Both the position numbers and the translations under genes were made by a program. The notes below the pieces were generated by a model. That model was not told where the DNA came from. It saw only the letters and a program-made list of their open reading frames with translations, and ran no database searches. 64,000 nucleotides of DNA from an uncultured SAR116 cluster alpha proteobacterium (lineage in GTDB: Bacteria; Pseudomonadota; Alphaproteobacteria; Puniceispirillales; Puniceispirillaceae), in the NCBI GenBank assembly GCA_902520885.1, contig CABYPW010000012.1, positions 1-64,000 on the forward strand. Reading direction: 5' to 3'. This document shows positions 27,501-34,267 of this stretch, piece by piece (the first letter of the stretch is position 1; every line of letters begins with the position of its first letter).

Positions 27501-27974
27501 TTGGATAGTTTAACTAAAGTAAATGCAGAATTTAGTGAGTTATTTAAAACATTGTTTGGTGGAGGAAAAGCAGAATTAAAACTGATTAATTCAGATGACC
27601 CTTTGACAGCTGGTCTTGAAATTTTTGCTAGCCCGCCTGGCAAAAAACTGCAATCTTTATCTCTTTTATCAGGTGGAGAGCAGGCTCTAACAGGGCTTGC
27701 CATAATTTTCTCTGTCTTTCTGACGAATCCTTCTCCTATTTGCATTTTGGATGAAGTTGACGCACCTCTAGATGACTCAAATGTTTCTCGCTTTTGTAAG
27801 CTGCTTCGACACATAGTAACTCGAACTCAGACAAAGTTTTTAATTGTAACTCACCATCGTATGACTATGTCACAAATGGACCGCTTATATGGTGTGACCA
27901 TGGCGGAGCCTGGCGTCAGTAAACTCGTTTCGGTAGATTTGCAGACCGCAGAAATGCTCCGCGAAAATGAATGA
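24564..27974 (+). CDS. smc: Chromosome segregation ATPase SMC
   Basis: A 1136 aa SMC protein that condenses and aligns the chromosome as a dimer with ScpA/ScpB. Walker A GPNGCGKSN lies at residues 31-39; long coiled coils run over about 165-490 and 650-920; a hinge domain (about 500-640, with YLPLGSGKDGYW) separates them. The C-terminal head has LLSGGEQALTGLA and Walker B ICILDEVDAPLDDSN. Two ATGs in tandem (24564, 24567) make the start ambiguous by one codon. scpA and scpB are not in the window. Confidence 0.97.
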   Translation: MMFRHLRLAGFKSFADTAELDIEPGLTGIVGPNGCGKSNIVEALRWVMGETSAKQMRSNEMDDVIFSGTSSKAARNLAEISLILDNEQKKAPSEYNDKDEIEIVRKIIRGKGTNYRINNTPARARDVQLLFADSATGARSAGIVSQGRIGAIIGAKPDERRTLLEEAASIKGLHQRKHEAELRLNNAELNITRIVELMAQLEEQRVSLQKQARQAARYRSVAERIRKAEASLLHVLWISANSELYRAEIALKQAQDSVSKAQLNVNSSSKKRLEIAEKLPELRSSEASLAAKTQLLSANLSQIERDETRIEDEIFRLQAQCAQIEKDSQREEALQKDALEAKNKLIEEIKKLEKTEKENTPMLIKAKEKLEKARLKNQLADEKSAEANAILQNLEQHQSELKNQIFQKQTIITQSSEKLNEINLNELETLASEQKKKFNKLDTEITKTNQQIEQQSKNLENLKTQRDNAFEFSQAALNQVRRLETERDALGDLIKSDISSGQSPISDSISVIGDMESALAAYLTEDLYLPLGSGKDGYWQAKMLPLQSLNPPSIGTPLKDFIKGPDTIMRAIQGVSIISDDAMKSDIYTKLELGQAVVTKSGKLARWDGLVRLIKDTGATRIRQIQRIKELDILILDAQSDENKKNIKLEQLESLVSSENLKFEQLQEVRQHLSQEIIKTQRDVDTSEISLKTASDRYLSLKQLIREAENELNDFNSKMSKIDDISKLKKTADSATENASESRAYYDQCVQQEAELRQMLQSILSRKEFVLTQEDEWKGRLDGTKTRMQEMKVRAQKSLEELSILKAKPNQLKEERGKLATLLATNKQKHDQSVILVKETDIILQQADNQQRSDEKHLAEMREAQIRQESVETQAKKMIDSLKNQILEKLSISPNKLFDITSISEKENLPEVQQLEARINKLLRERDHLGPVNLRAEIEMEEIQEKLAKFEVDKNDLEQAIAKLRRAISELNKEARHRLLDSLTKVNAEFSELFKTLFGGGKAELKLINSDDPLTAGLEIFASPPGKKLQSLSLLSGGEQALTGLAIIFSVFLTNPSPICILDEVDAPLDDSNVSRFCKLLRHIVTRTQTKFLIVTHHRMTMSQMDRLYGVTMAEPGVSKLVSVDLQTAEMLRENE

Positions 27975-28059
27975 TTGATGATATCAATAAGTGAAATTAA
28001 AAACATATAATCAATATGAAAAAAAAGCTTACTGTTTTGATTTCAGAAATAGGTTTGTC

Positions 28060-28088
28060 TTGACAATTTTGAGGGTGGAACATAGTTT
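28060..28088 (+). promoter_or_regulatory. Possible promoter of the atpI-B-E-F'-F operon
   Basis: A perfect TTGACA at 28060-28065 is followed, 17 nt later, by TAGTTT (28083-28088), a poor -10 match. It lies about 70 nt before atpI. A long-range stem (TTTT-GA-GGGTG, 28067-28077, with CACCCAAAA, 28105-28113) overlaps it, and the 10-mer AAAAAAGCTT occurs on either side (28021-28030, 28110-28119). Confidence 0.35.
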
Positions 28089-28159
28089 TCCGACAGGTTA
28101 TCTGCACCCAAAAAAGCTTGTTGCAATAAACTCATAAAGTTACAAAATATGGTTTATAG

Positions 28160-28549
28160 ATGAAAAATTTAGGGAATGAGAAAAAATCAAAAAATTTTGA
28201 TTCTCTGTCCGAGCGCATAGCAAATTTTGAAGCTATAATGACCGCAGAAAAGAAAAAACAAAGCCCAGCCCAAATGCCGGTCGCTGGCATAGCTTTAGCT
28301 GGACGTGTAGCTACCGAATTAGTGGCCGGTATTGCTGTAGGTACTTTTTTGGGTTGGTTGATTGATAGATGGCTTGAAACAACACCCATTTTTATGCTAA
28401 TTTTGTTTTTTTTGGGTGCTGCTGGAGGTTTAATGAATATTTGGCGCCTTCTTACAGGGAGAGGAATGAGTACCGGATATTTTAATGAAAATAAAAAAAA
28501 TAAAGATAATAATTCAAAACAAAGCAGTACAAAAAAAAATAATTTTTAG
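28160..28549 (+). CDS. atpI: ATP synthase protein I (AtpI/AtpZ family)
   Basis: A 129 aa membrane protein at the head of the F0 operon. Two membrane segments (about 50-72 and 75-98) contain the family features ATELVAGIAVGTFLGWLID and FFLGAAGGLMNIWRLL. AtpI helps assemble the c-ring and has been proposed to transport magnesium. The N- and C-terminal tails are charged and lysine/asparagine-rich. atpB begins 41 nt downstream. Confidence 0.9.
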   Translation: MKNLGNEKKSKNFDSLSERIANFEAIMTAEKKKQSPAQMPVAGIALAGRVATELVAGIAVGTFLGWLIDRWLETTPIFMLILFFLGAAGGLMNIWRLLTGRGMSTGYFNENKKNKDNNSKQSSTKKNNF

Positions 28550-28590
28550 AAATTTACAAAGTTAATTTAGAGGTAAATTAGGAGCTAATA

Positions 28591-29334
28591 GTGCACTCAC
28601 CTGTCGAACAATTCACCATTAAAGTTCTATATTCACTTACTTTTTTGGGGTACGATATTTCTTTTACTAACTCAAGTCTATTTATGGTACTCGCCGTTTT
28701 AGTAAGCTCCGCATTTTTATATTTTGCAATGCGACCAGCCTCTATAATTCCCGGCAAGGTCCAATGCCTCGCAGAGATGATGTATGAATTTGTTGCCAAC
28801 ATTCTTGATTCAAATGTGGGCAAAGAGGGAAAACCTTATTTTCCATTCATATTTACTCTATTTTTATTTATATTATTTTCAAATCTCCTTGGTTTAATCC
28901 CCTACAGTTATACAGTTACTAGCCAAATTGTTGTAACGTTTGCTATGGCATTCACAATTTTTATCGGGGTAACTTTAATAGGTCTATTTAAGCATGGCTT
29001 GCACTTCTTTTCGTTTTTTGTGCCTGAGGGTGCGCCAAAGGTGCTACTTCCACTTATTATTTTAATTGAGGTGATTTCTTACCTCATTAGACCAGTTAGT
29101 TTATCTGTAAGATTGTTTGCAAATATGCTTGCTGGACATACTATGTTGAAAGTTTTTGCTGGTTTAGCAGTTATGATGACAGGAGCTGGCGGATTTCTTT
29201 TAGTAAGCTCTCCTTTGCCATTATTAGTTATTGTAGCCCTTACCGGATTAGAGCTTCTCGTGGCAATGTTACAAGCATATGTATTTACGATTTTGACTTG
29301 TATGTATTTAAATGACGCGTTACACCTACACTAG
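28591..29334 (+). CDS. atpB: F0F1 ATP synthase subunit a
   Basis: Proton half-channel subunit, 247 aa, with five to six membrane helices. The essential arginine is in SLSVRLFANMLAGHTML (near residue 173), and the C-terminal helix contains ELLVAMLQAYVFTILTCMYL with the conserved Gln. The start is GTG at 28591, preceded by AGGAG. It follows atpI and precedes atpE by 58 nt. F1 genes are not in the window, matching the split F0/F1 operons of alphaproteobacteria. Confidence 0.97.
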   Translation: MHSPVEQFTIKVLYSLTFLGYDISFTNSSLFMVLAVLVSSAFLYFAMRPASIIPGKVQCLAEMMYEFVANILDSNVGKEGKPYFPFIFTLFLFILFSNLLGLIPYSYTVTSQIVVTFAMAFTIFIGVTLIGLFKHGLHFFSFFVPEGAPKVLLPLIILIEVISYLIRPVSLSVRLFANMLAGHTMLKVFAGLAVMMTGAGGFLLVSSPLPLLVIVALTGLELLVAMLQAYVFTILTCMYLNDALHLH

Positions 29335-29392
29335 GTTTTATTATTAATAGTGATTAACTGAATATTAACTCAATAAAGAAAAGGAAAAAAAA

Positions 29393-29620
29393 ATGGAAGC
29401 AGAAGCAGCTAAACTAATCGGAGCTGGAATAGCGGTTATTGCGCTTGCTGGTGTAGGTGTAGGAATTGGAAATATATTTGCGTCTTTGATAAGTTCTATT
29501 GCTAGAAATCCCGCTGCACGAGATGAAGTTTTCGGCATTGGTATTCTTGGATTTGCATTAACAGAGGCTATCGCACTTTTCGCGCTTGTGATTGCGTTAC
29601 TGCTGTTATTTGTTTTCTAA
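29393..29620 (+). CDS. atpE: F0F1 ATP synthase subunit c
   Basis: A 75 aa hairpin of two membrane helices joined by the polar loop ARNP (about 37-40). The proton-binding carboxylate is E58 in the second helix. The first helix is a glycine-rich GVGVGIGN run. A glutamate with no sodium-binding pattern (no Q-x3-V with S-T after E) points to a proton-driven ring. AAGGA precedes the ATG. A short GC hairpin follows the gene. Confidence 0.97.
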   Translation: MEAEAAKLIGAGIAVIALAGVGVGIGNIFASLISSIARNPAARDEVFGIGILGFALTEAIALFALVIALLLLFVF

Positions 29621-29631
29621 GTTTAACCTTA

Positions 29632-29644
29632 GCCCAATTCGGGC
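29632..29644 (+). repeat. Short GC-rich hairpin downstream of atpE
   Basis: GCCC-AATTC-GGGC, a 4 bp all-GC stem 11 nt after the atpE stop and before atpF'. There is no T-run, so it is not a full terminator; it could stabilise the highly translated atpE part of the message. Confidence 0.3.
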
Positions 29645-29701
29645 ATATATTTGAGCATTATAGAAAAGACTGCGATATTAGAAGCAAAAGCAGAAATAGG
29701 T

Positions 29702-30304
29702 ATGAGTCAGATAATGAATAAAAATTATCAAGTTTATTTTGGGTTTATATTTTTCAACCTTTATGCTCAAAAGGCTCTTGCCGCTGGCGATAAGTCTGAT
29801 AGCTCAGGCGGTCTGCCACAACTAGATATTTCAACTTGGCCTACCCAACTATTTTGGTTGTTAATAACTTTTTCTATTGGTTACATAATTATATCAACCC
29901 TAGTTGTTCCTTCGATATCGACAGTTCTAGAAAATCGATCAGATAAAATATCTAGTGATGTTCAAAAAGCAAAAAATGCCAACGAAAATGCTAAAAAAGC
30001 TTTTAGCTCCTATGAAGCCTCTTTGACTGAAGCGAGAACACAGGCCGCTAATACTCTAGCAAACGCAGTAAACGAAGCCAAATCCGATACAGCAAAACGT
30101 GAGGCAGCATTAGACAAAAAACTTGCTACAAATGCAAAAAAAGCAGAAGAAAGTCTTGCAGAAGTTAGAAAAGAAACTCTTTCTTCTCTTGAAGAATTAT
30201 CAACAGAAATTTCACAGAAAATCATATCTGATTTGACGCCAGTAAAAGTTACAAAATCTGTTGTTAAAAAACACGTGAGCTTACATGCGAAATTGCAAAA
30301 CTGA
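29702..30304 (+). CDS. atpF': F0F1 ATP synthase subunit b'
   Basis: Second-stalk subunit of photosynthetic-bacteria/alphaproteobacterial type. One membrane helix (about 55-77, QLFWLLITFSIGYIII) is followed by a long charged coiled coil to the C-terminus. I start at the ATG at 29702 (200 aa, ATAGG upstream); an in-frame TTG at 29651 would add 17 residues but has no ribosome site. Before the stalk helix lies an extra hydrophobic stretch ending ALAAG that looks like a cleavable signal, which is unusual for b-type subunits. It is paired with atpF 12 nt downstream. Confidence 0.88.
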   Translation: MSQIMNKNYQVYFGFIFFNLYAQKALAAGDKSDSSGGLPQLDISTWPTQLFWLLITFSIGYIIISTLVVPSISTVLENRSDKISSDVQKAKNANENAKKAFSSYEASLTEARTQAANTLANAVNEAKSDTAKREAALDKKLATNAKKAEESLAEVRKETLSSLEELSTEISQKIISDLTPVKVTKSVVKKHVSLHAKLQN

Positions 30305-30316
30305 TGGAGCAATATA

Positions 30317-30796
30317 ATGTATTTTGATGAATCAGCTTGGGTTGCGTTAGGATTTATTATTTTTATTGCTATTGTATGGCGTAAAGTGGGATCTGCTTTA
30401 TCCGACTTGCTTGATAATAGAGTTAATAAAATTAAAAATGAGTTAGCGGAAGCAGAAACACTCCGCATTGAAGCAGAAAAAGAGTTAAAAAAATTTCAGG
30501 TTATGCAAAATGAAGCAGTGGAAGATGCAAAAAGAATAATAGCTGATGCTCACGAGGCTGCAGAACGAATTCGCAACGCAGCTGCTGAAAAAGCGAAAGA
30601 ATCGATTAAGCGTAGAGAGAATCAAGCGAAAGCTAAGATAGCTGCTTCCGAAGCAGCTGTTCTTGCCGAACTCAAAATGAGAGCAACTAGCATTGCTATT
30701 TCAGCTAGTAAAGAAATATTGGTTTCCGAACTAAATGATGAGTTAAATTCATCAATTATAGATGAGTCTATTTCACAAATTAAAGCTGCGCAATAA
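30317..30796 (+). CDS. atpF: F0F1 ATP synthase subunit b
   Basis: A 159 aa peripheral stalk subunit. An N-terminal membrane helix (about 5-25, SAWVALGFIIFIAIVW) is followed by a coiled coil with alternating Glu/Lys and an alanine-rich middle. The length and the LDNRVNKIKNELAEAE segment are typical. It is the last gene of the F0 operon; a weak palindrome, CTAGCGACTAG then GGGTTTTATT, follows. Confidence 0.95.
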   Translation: MYFDESAWVALGFIIFIAIVWRKVGSALSDLLDNRVNKIKNELAEAETLRIEAEKELKKFQVMQNEAVEDAKRIIADAHEAAERIRNAAAEKAKESIKRRENQAKAKIAASEAAVLAELKMRATSIAISASKEILVSELNDELNSSIIDESISQIKAAQ

Positions 30797-30850
30797 TTAG
30801 TGAAATCTATTTTAAAGGAATACGTCTACTGCAAAAAGTTATACTAGCGA

Positions 30851-31315
30851 CTAGGGTTTTATTACTTCAGGTGATAACGACAGTATGACCCGTCCTGACT
30901 TCGGTTTTTTGATTTTAGGATTAATCACTGGGTAAATAATTTCTTGACCCTCAGGGAAAGCCATCCTGTAGCTTACACTTTCAAAACTTTTAACCGAATC
31001 TTGAGGGTCCAATATAGCTATAAGAAGTGGCAATTCTAATGTAACCGCTTCTTTATTTTGGTGCATATCTCTGACTAATTTCAGTCCTATCTTTATTCGC
31101 ATGTTTACGACGTCATCTCTCTCATTACACAGAGCAGAAACGCCATTAAATCGTGCCTGTGCTATAGCACCATTATCAAGAGTTCGTAATGTAATTCTAC
31201 TGCCTTCTTCAATAGCAGTAATACGGTTATCACATTCCAGATAAGACGGTCTTATCGTTTCACACCCTACTAAAAATAATGATATCATAATTATGAAGAT
31301 AGACTTTTTTTGCAT
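30851..31315 (-). CDS. Putative lipoprotein of unknown function
   Basis: A 154 aa protein with a lipoprotein signal: MQKKSIFIIMISLFLVGC, with lipobox LVGC and lipidated Cys at residue 18. The mature part is a predicted beta-rich soluble domain with two further cysteines (C28 in LECDNR and one in SALCNERDD) that could pair. I do not recognise the family. It stands alone, convergent with atpF and divergent from ispH (74 nt), and shows no sign of transfer or decay. Confidence 0.6.
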   Translation of the reverse strand: MQKKSIFIIMISLFLVGCETIRPSYLECDNRITAIEEGSRITLRTLDNGAIAQARFNGVSALCNERDDVVNMRIKIGLKLVRDMHQNKEAVTLELPLLIAILDPQDSVKSFESVSYRMAFPEGQEIIYPVINPKIKKPKSGRVILSLSPEVIKP

Positions 31316-31389
31316 TATATAACCTTTATTTTACATTTTTAGACTGTCTTCAATTGACCTTTATGAAGTTATCGCGCAAATAAGTCATT

Positions 31390-32337
31390 ATGAGAAGTGA
31401 AAAAAAAACAATTTTACTTGCAACGCCCCGTGGTTTTTGTGCTGGAGTAGAGCGAGCCATTGAAATAGTTGAGAAAGCATTGCAAAAATTTGGTGCTCCT
31501 GTGTATGTCCGGCACGAAATTGTGCATAATAAATATGTAGTAAATAGTCTTGCAAAAAAAGGGGCCGTTTTTGTCGAAGAACTAGATGAGGTGCCAGAAG
31601 GTGCCCCTGTAATTTTTTCAGCGCATGGTGTCGCAAAATCTGTAAGGCAGCAGGCTGACGTTGAGAATATGATTGCAATTGATGCTACCTGTCCTTTAGT
31701 TACTAAAGTTCATAATGAAACAATAAGGCACTATCAAAAAGGAAAACATACTATCCTAATTGGACACTATGGACATCCTGAAGTAGCAGGAACGATGGGT
31801 CAAGTGCCCGACGGTGAAATAACACTTATTGAAACCGCAGAAGACGCACTAAATTTTGAGCCAGAAAATCCTGATAATCTTGCATTTGCAACTCAAACTA
31901 CACTTTCTGTTGATGATACATCAGAAATCATCTCAATTCTGCAACATAGATTCCCAAAAATAACCGGACCAAGTGGCGAAGATATCTGTTATGCCACAAC
32001 AAACAGACAGAATGCCGTAAAGAAACTAGCTGAAAAATCTGAATATTTTATAATTATTGGTGCGAATAACTCTTCCAACTCTAAAAGACTCGTAGAAGTA
32101 GCATTAAAATTTGGCGCCAAAAAAGCAGTTTTAATACCTGATGCAAACTCACTCGATTTAAATGAACTCCGCGATGTTTCTGTAATTTCTATTTCCTCTG
32201 GCGCATCAGTACCTGAAATATTAGTCAATGAGTTAATTCAGAAATTGGATGATGAATTTGAAATATCTATACAAACAGAAAATTCAATTAAAGAAAATGT
32301 GACCTTCAATCTACCTTCCATATTGAAGGGAAGATAG
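31390..32337 (+). CDS. ispH: 4-hydroxy-3-methylbut-2-enyl diphosphate reductase
   Basis: Last enzyme of the MEP isoprenoid pathway, a [4Fe-4S] protein of 315 aa. Cluster cysteines are C17 (RGFCAGVERAI), C101 (DATCPLVTKVH) and one near residue 199 (DICYATTNRQ). The catalytic Glu-Thr region and GANNSSNSKRL for diphosphate binding are present. It heads ispH-thrB-rnhA with 3-6 nt gaps, an arrangement I recall from other alphaproteobacteria. Confidence 0.97.
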   Translation: MRSEKKTILLATPRGFCAGVERAIEIVEKALQKFGAPVYVRHEIVHNKYVVNSLAKKGAVFVEELDEVPEGAPVIFSAHGVAKSVRQQADVENMIAIDATCPLVTKVHNETIRHYQKGKHTILIGHYGHPEVAGTMGQVPDGEITLIETAEDALNFEPENPDNLAFATQTTLSVDDTSEIISILQHRFPKITGPSGEDICYATTNRQNAVKKLAEKSEYFIIIGANNSSNSKRLVEVALKFGAKKAVLIPDANSLDLNELRDVSVISISSGASVPEILVNELIQKLDDEFEISIQTENSIKENVTFNLPSILKGR

Positions 32338-32343
32338 TTTTTT

Positions 32344-33303
32344 ATGGCTGTTTATACCCCCGTTTCTGATTTAGAGGTCACAGAATTTCTTCAAAATTAT
32401 GAGATTGGAGATTTAATTAGCCTTACTGAAATTACAGAGGGTGTGGAAAACTCGAACTTTCTGCTTAGAACAAGTATCGATAGCTATATTCTTACTCTTT
32501 ATGAGAAGAGGGTAAATGCTGATGACTTGCCCTTTTTCATGAAATTATTAAGTGAGTTATCTCAGAATCAAATAAGCTGTCCAAGACCAATTCCAGATAA
32601 AAATGGAAACACAATTAATATTTGTTCTAGTAAATATGCTACTATCGTATCTTTTCTTAATGGTAAAACTGCCCAGTTCACAAATCTAAATAGATGTTCT
32701 CAAATTGGTACTATGCTAGCAAAACTACATGTAGCAACGTGTAAATTAAGCTTATATAGGAAAAATCCTCTAGGACCTGAAAACTGGCTATCAATACTTC
32801 TTGAAACCGATGATGACGACTCAATTTTACCTAAAGGCCTTAATAAAGAGGCTAGCCTTTATATTGAGAATATAATTACGAAATGGCCTAAATCTCTTCC
32901 AACAGGAATAATTCATGGTGATTTGTTTCCAAATAACGCTATGTTCGTAAATAATAATCTATCGGGAATAATTGATTTTTATTTTGCATGTACTGATTTT
33001 TATACATACGATATCGCGATTTGCTTAAATAGTTGGTGCTTTGAAAATGATGGCAGTTTTAATTCGGAGAAAGCAAAAACACTAATAGCTAGCTACCAGA
33101 AAATACGCCAATTAAATAATAAGGAAAAAGATGCGTTATCCACTTTAACGCAGGGTGCTGCAATACGTTTTTTCGTAACTCGCTATTATGACTGGCATCA
33201 CACACCTGAAGGAGCTCTTGTTAAAAAACACGACCCACTCGAATATTGGAATAAGATTATCTATTTGCAGTCTAATAGTAATCTAGATTTATATGGACTC
33301 TAA
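32344..33303 (+). CDS. thrB: Homoserine kinase (APH-type)
   Basis: Phosphorylates homoserine in threonine synthesis. This is the aminoglycoside-phosphotransferase-fold form found in alphaproteobacteria (319 aa), not the GHMP form. The N-terminal lobe has TEGVENSNFLL; the catalytic loop is GIIHGDLFPNNAMF and the metal-binding segment is GIIDFYFACTDFYTYD. The gene starts 6 nt after ispH and ends 2 nt before rnhA. thrC lies about 3.7 kb away on the other strand. Confidence 0.94.
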   Translation: MAVYTPVSDLEVTEFLQNYEIGDLISLTEITEGVENSNFLLRTSIDSYILTLYEKRVNADDLPFFMKLLSELSQNQISCPRPIPDKNGNTINICSSKYATIVSFLNGKTAQFTNLNRCSQIGTMLAKLHVATCKLSLYRKNPLGPENWLSILLETDDDDSILPKGLNKEASLYIENIITKWPKSLPTGIIHGDLFPNNAMFVNNNLSGIIDFYFACTDFYTYDIAICLNSWCFENDGSFNSEKAKTLIASYQKIRQLNNKEKDALSTLTQGAAIRFFVTRYYDWHHTPEGALVKKHDPLEYWNKIIYLQSNSNLDLYGL

Positions 33304-33305
33304 TA

Positions 33306-33758
33306 ATGGAAACAAAAACAAAATTGTATACCGACGGAGCATGTTTAGGCAATCCTGGCGCCGGTGGATGGGCCAGCATTTTATATTTTAAAAGTCATAA
33401 GAAGATTTTATCTGGAAACGAAGCAGAAACAACTAACAACCGGATGGAACTAACTGCGGTCATTAAGGGATTATCGGCTCTCACGAGACCCGTTAATGTT
33501 ATTATTTTTACGGATAGCAAATACGTGATGAATGGAATTGATAAGTGGATTGCTAACTGGAAAAAAAATAATTGGAAAACATCCAATAAAAAAGCAGTAA
33601 AAAATAAGGATCTTTGGCTACAACTTGACTCACTTTGCGAAATCCATCACATAGATTGGCAATGGATAAAAGGCCATTCTGGTCATGCTGAAAATGAAGA
33701 ATGCGATCACCTTGCTCAAGAGGAAGCTAGAAGAATACGAACTGCGGCTTCAACCTAA
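33306..33758 (+). CDS. rnhA: Ribonuclease HI
   Basis: Degrades RNA in RNA-DNA hybrids. The 150 aa protein shows the four acidic catalytic residues: D10 (YTDGACLGNPGAGGW), E48 (NNRMEL), D70 (FTDSKYV) and the aspartate in ENEECDH near residue 136, with the conserved GHSGH histidine loop before it. It is the last gene of the ispH run, and its stop overlaps the convergent peroxiredoxin stop by 4 nt. Confidence 0.97.
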   Translation: METKTKLYTDGACLGNPGAGGWASILYFKSHKKILSGNEAETTNNRMELTAVIKGLSALTRPVNVIIFTDSKYVMNGIDKWIANWKKNNWKTSNKKAVKNKDLWLQLDSLCEIHHIDWQWIKGHSGHAENEECDHLAQEEARRIRTAAST

Positions 33759-34240
33759 CCGGAAACAGCAGAAAGCAGAGATTCTGCATCAGAGACTTCG
33801 TATGCTTTTGGTTCCTCTTTGAAAAAATGTGTTATCAGACCATTATCAACAACGAAAGCACTTCTTGATGCTCTTATACCCAAAACAGGCCCCATATCAG
33901 TTTTTAGACCAAGTAACTCTGTGAAGATTGTCCTACTATCCGCAAATAAATCGATCAGACCGTCAGCCCCATTTTGTTTTGCCCAAGCAAACATCACATG
34001 TGCATCATTTACTGCTAAACATGCTATAGCGTGAATCCCAGCTGATAAAAACTTTTCGTGGTGTTTAATATAACCTGGAAGATGTTTTTCAGAACAAGTC
34101 GGTGTAAATGCTCCAGGAACCGAAAAAACAATTATTTTCCGACCACTAAAATAGTTTTCAGTATTTATTATCTCTAATCCCTCTGACGTCTTAGTTGTGA
34201 TTTCAAGTTTGGGTATTTTACTTCCAATTGTTAATGTCAT
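33755..34240 (-). CDS. Peroxiredoxin (Prx5 type)
   Basis: A 161 aa thiol peroxidase. The peroxidatic cysteine is C49 in the motif PGAFTPTCSEKHLP, and the conserved arginine lies in the TRTIFTE/LGIRASRSAF region. No signal peptide, so it is cytosolic. It lacks a fused glutaredoxin domain. It is the downstream neighbour of the DsbD-like gene on the minus strand but with its own ribosome site. Typical length for the Prx5 family. Confidence 0.93.
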   Translation of the reverse strand: MTLTIGSKIPKLEITTKTSEGLEIINTENYFSGRKIIVFSVPGAFTPTCSEKHLPGYIKHHEKFLSAGIHAIACLAVNDAHVMFAWAKQNGADGLIDLFADSRTIFTELLGLKTDMGPVLGIRASRSAFVVDNGLITHFFKEEPKAYEVSDAESLLSAVSG

Positions 34241-34267
34241 TTACCAGCGTTCCTTTAATTATCCTTA

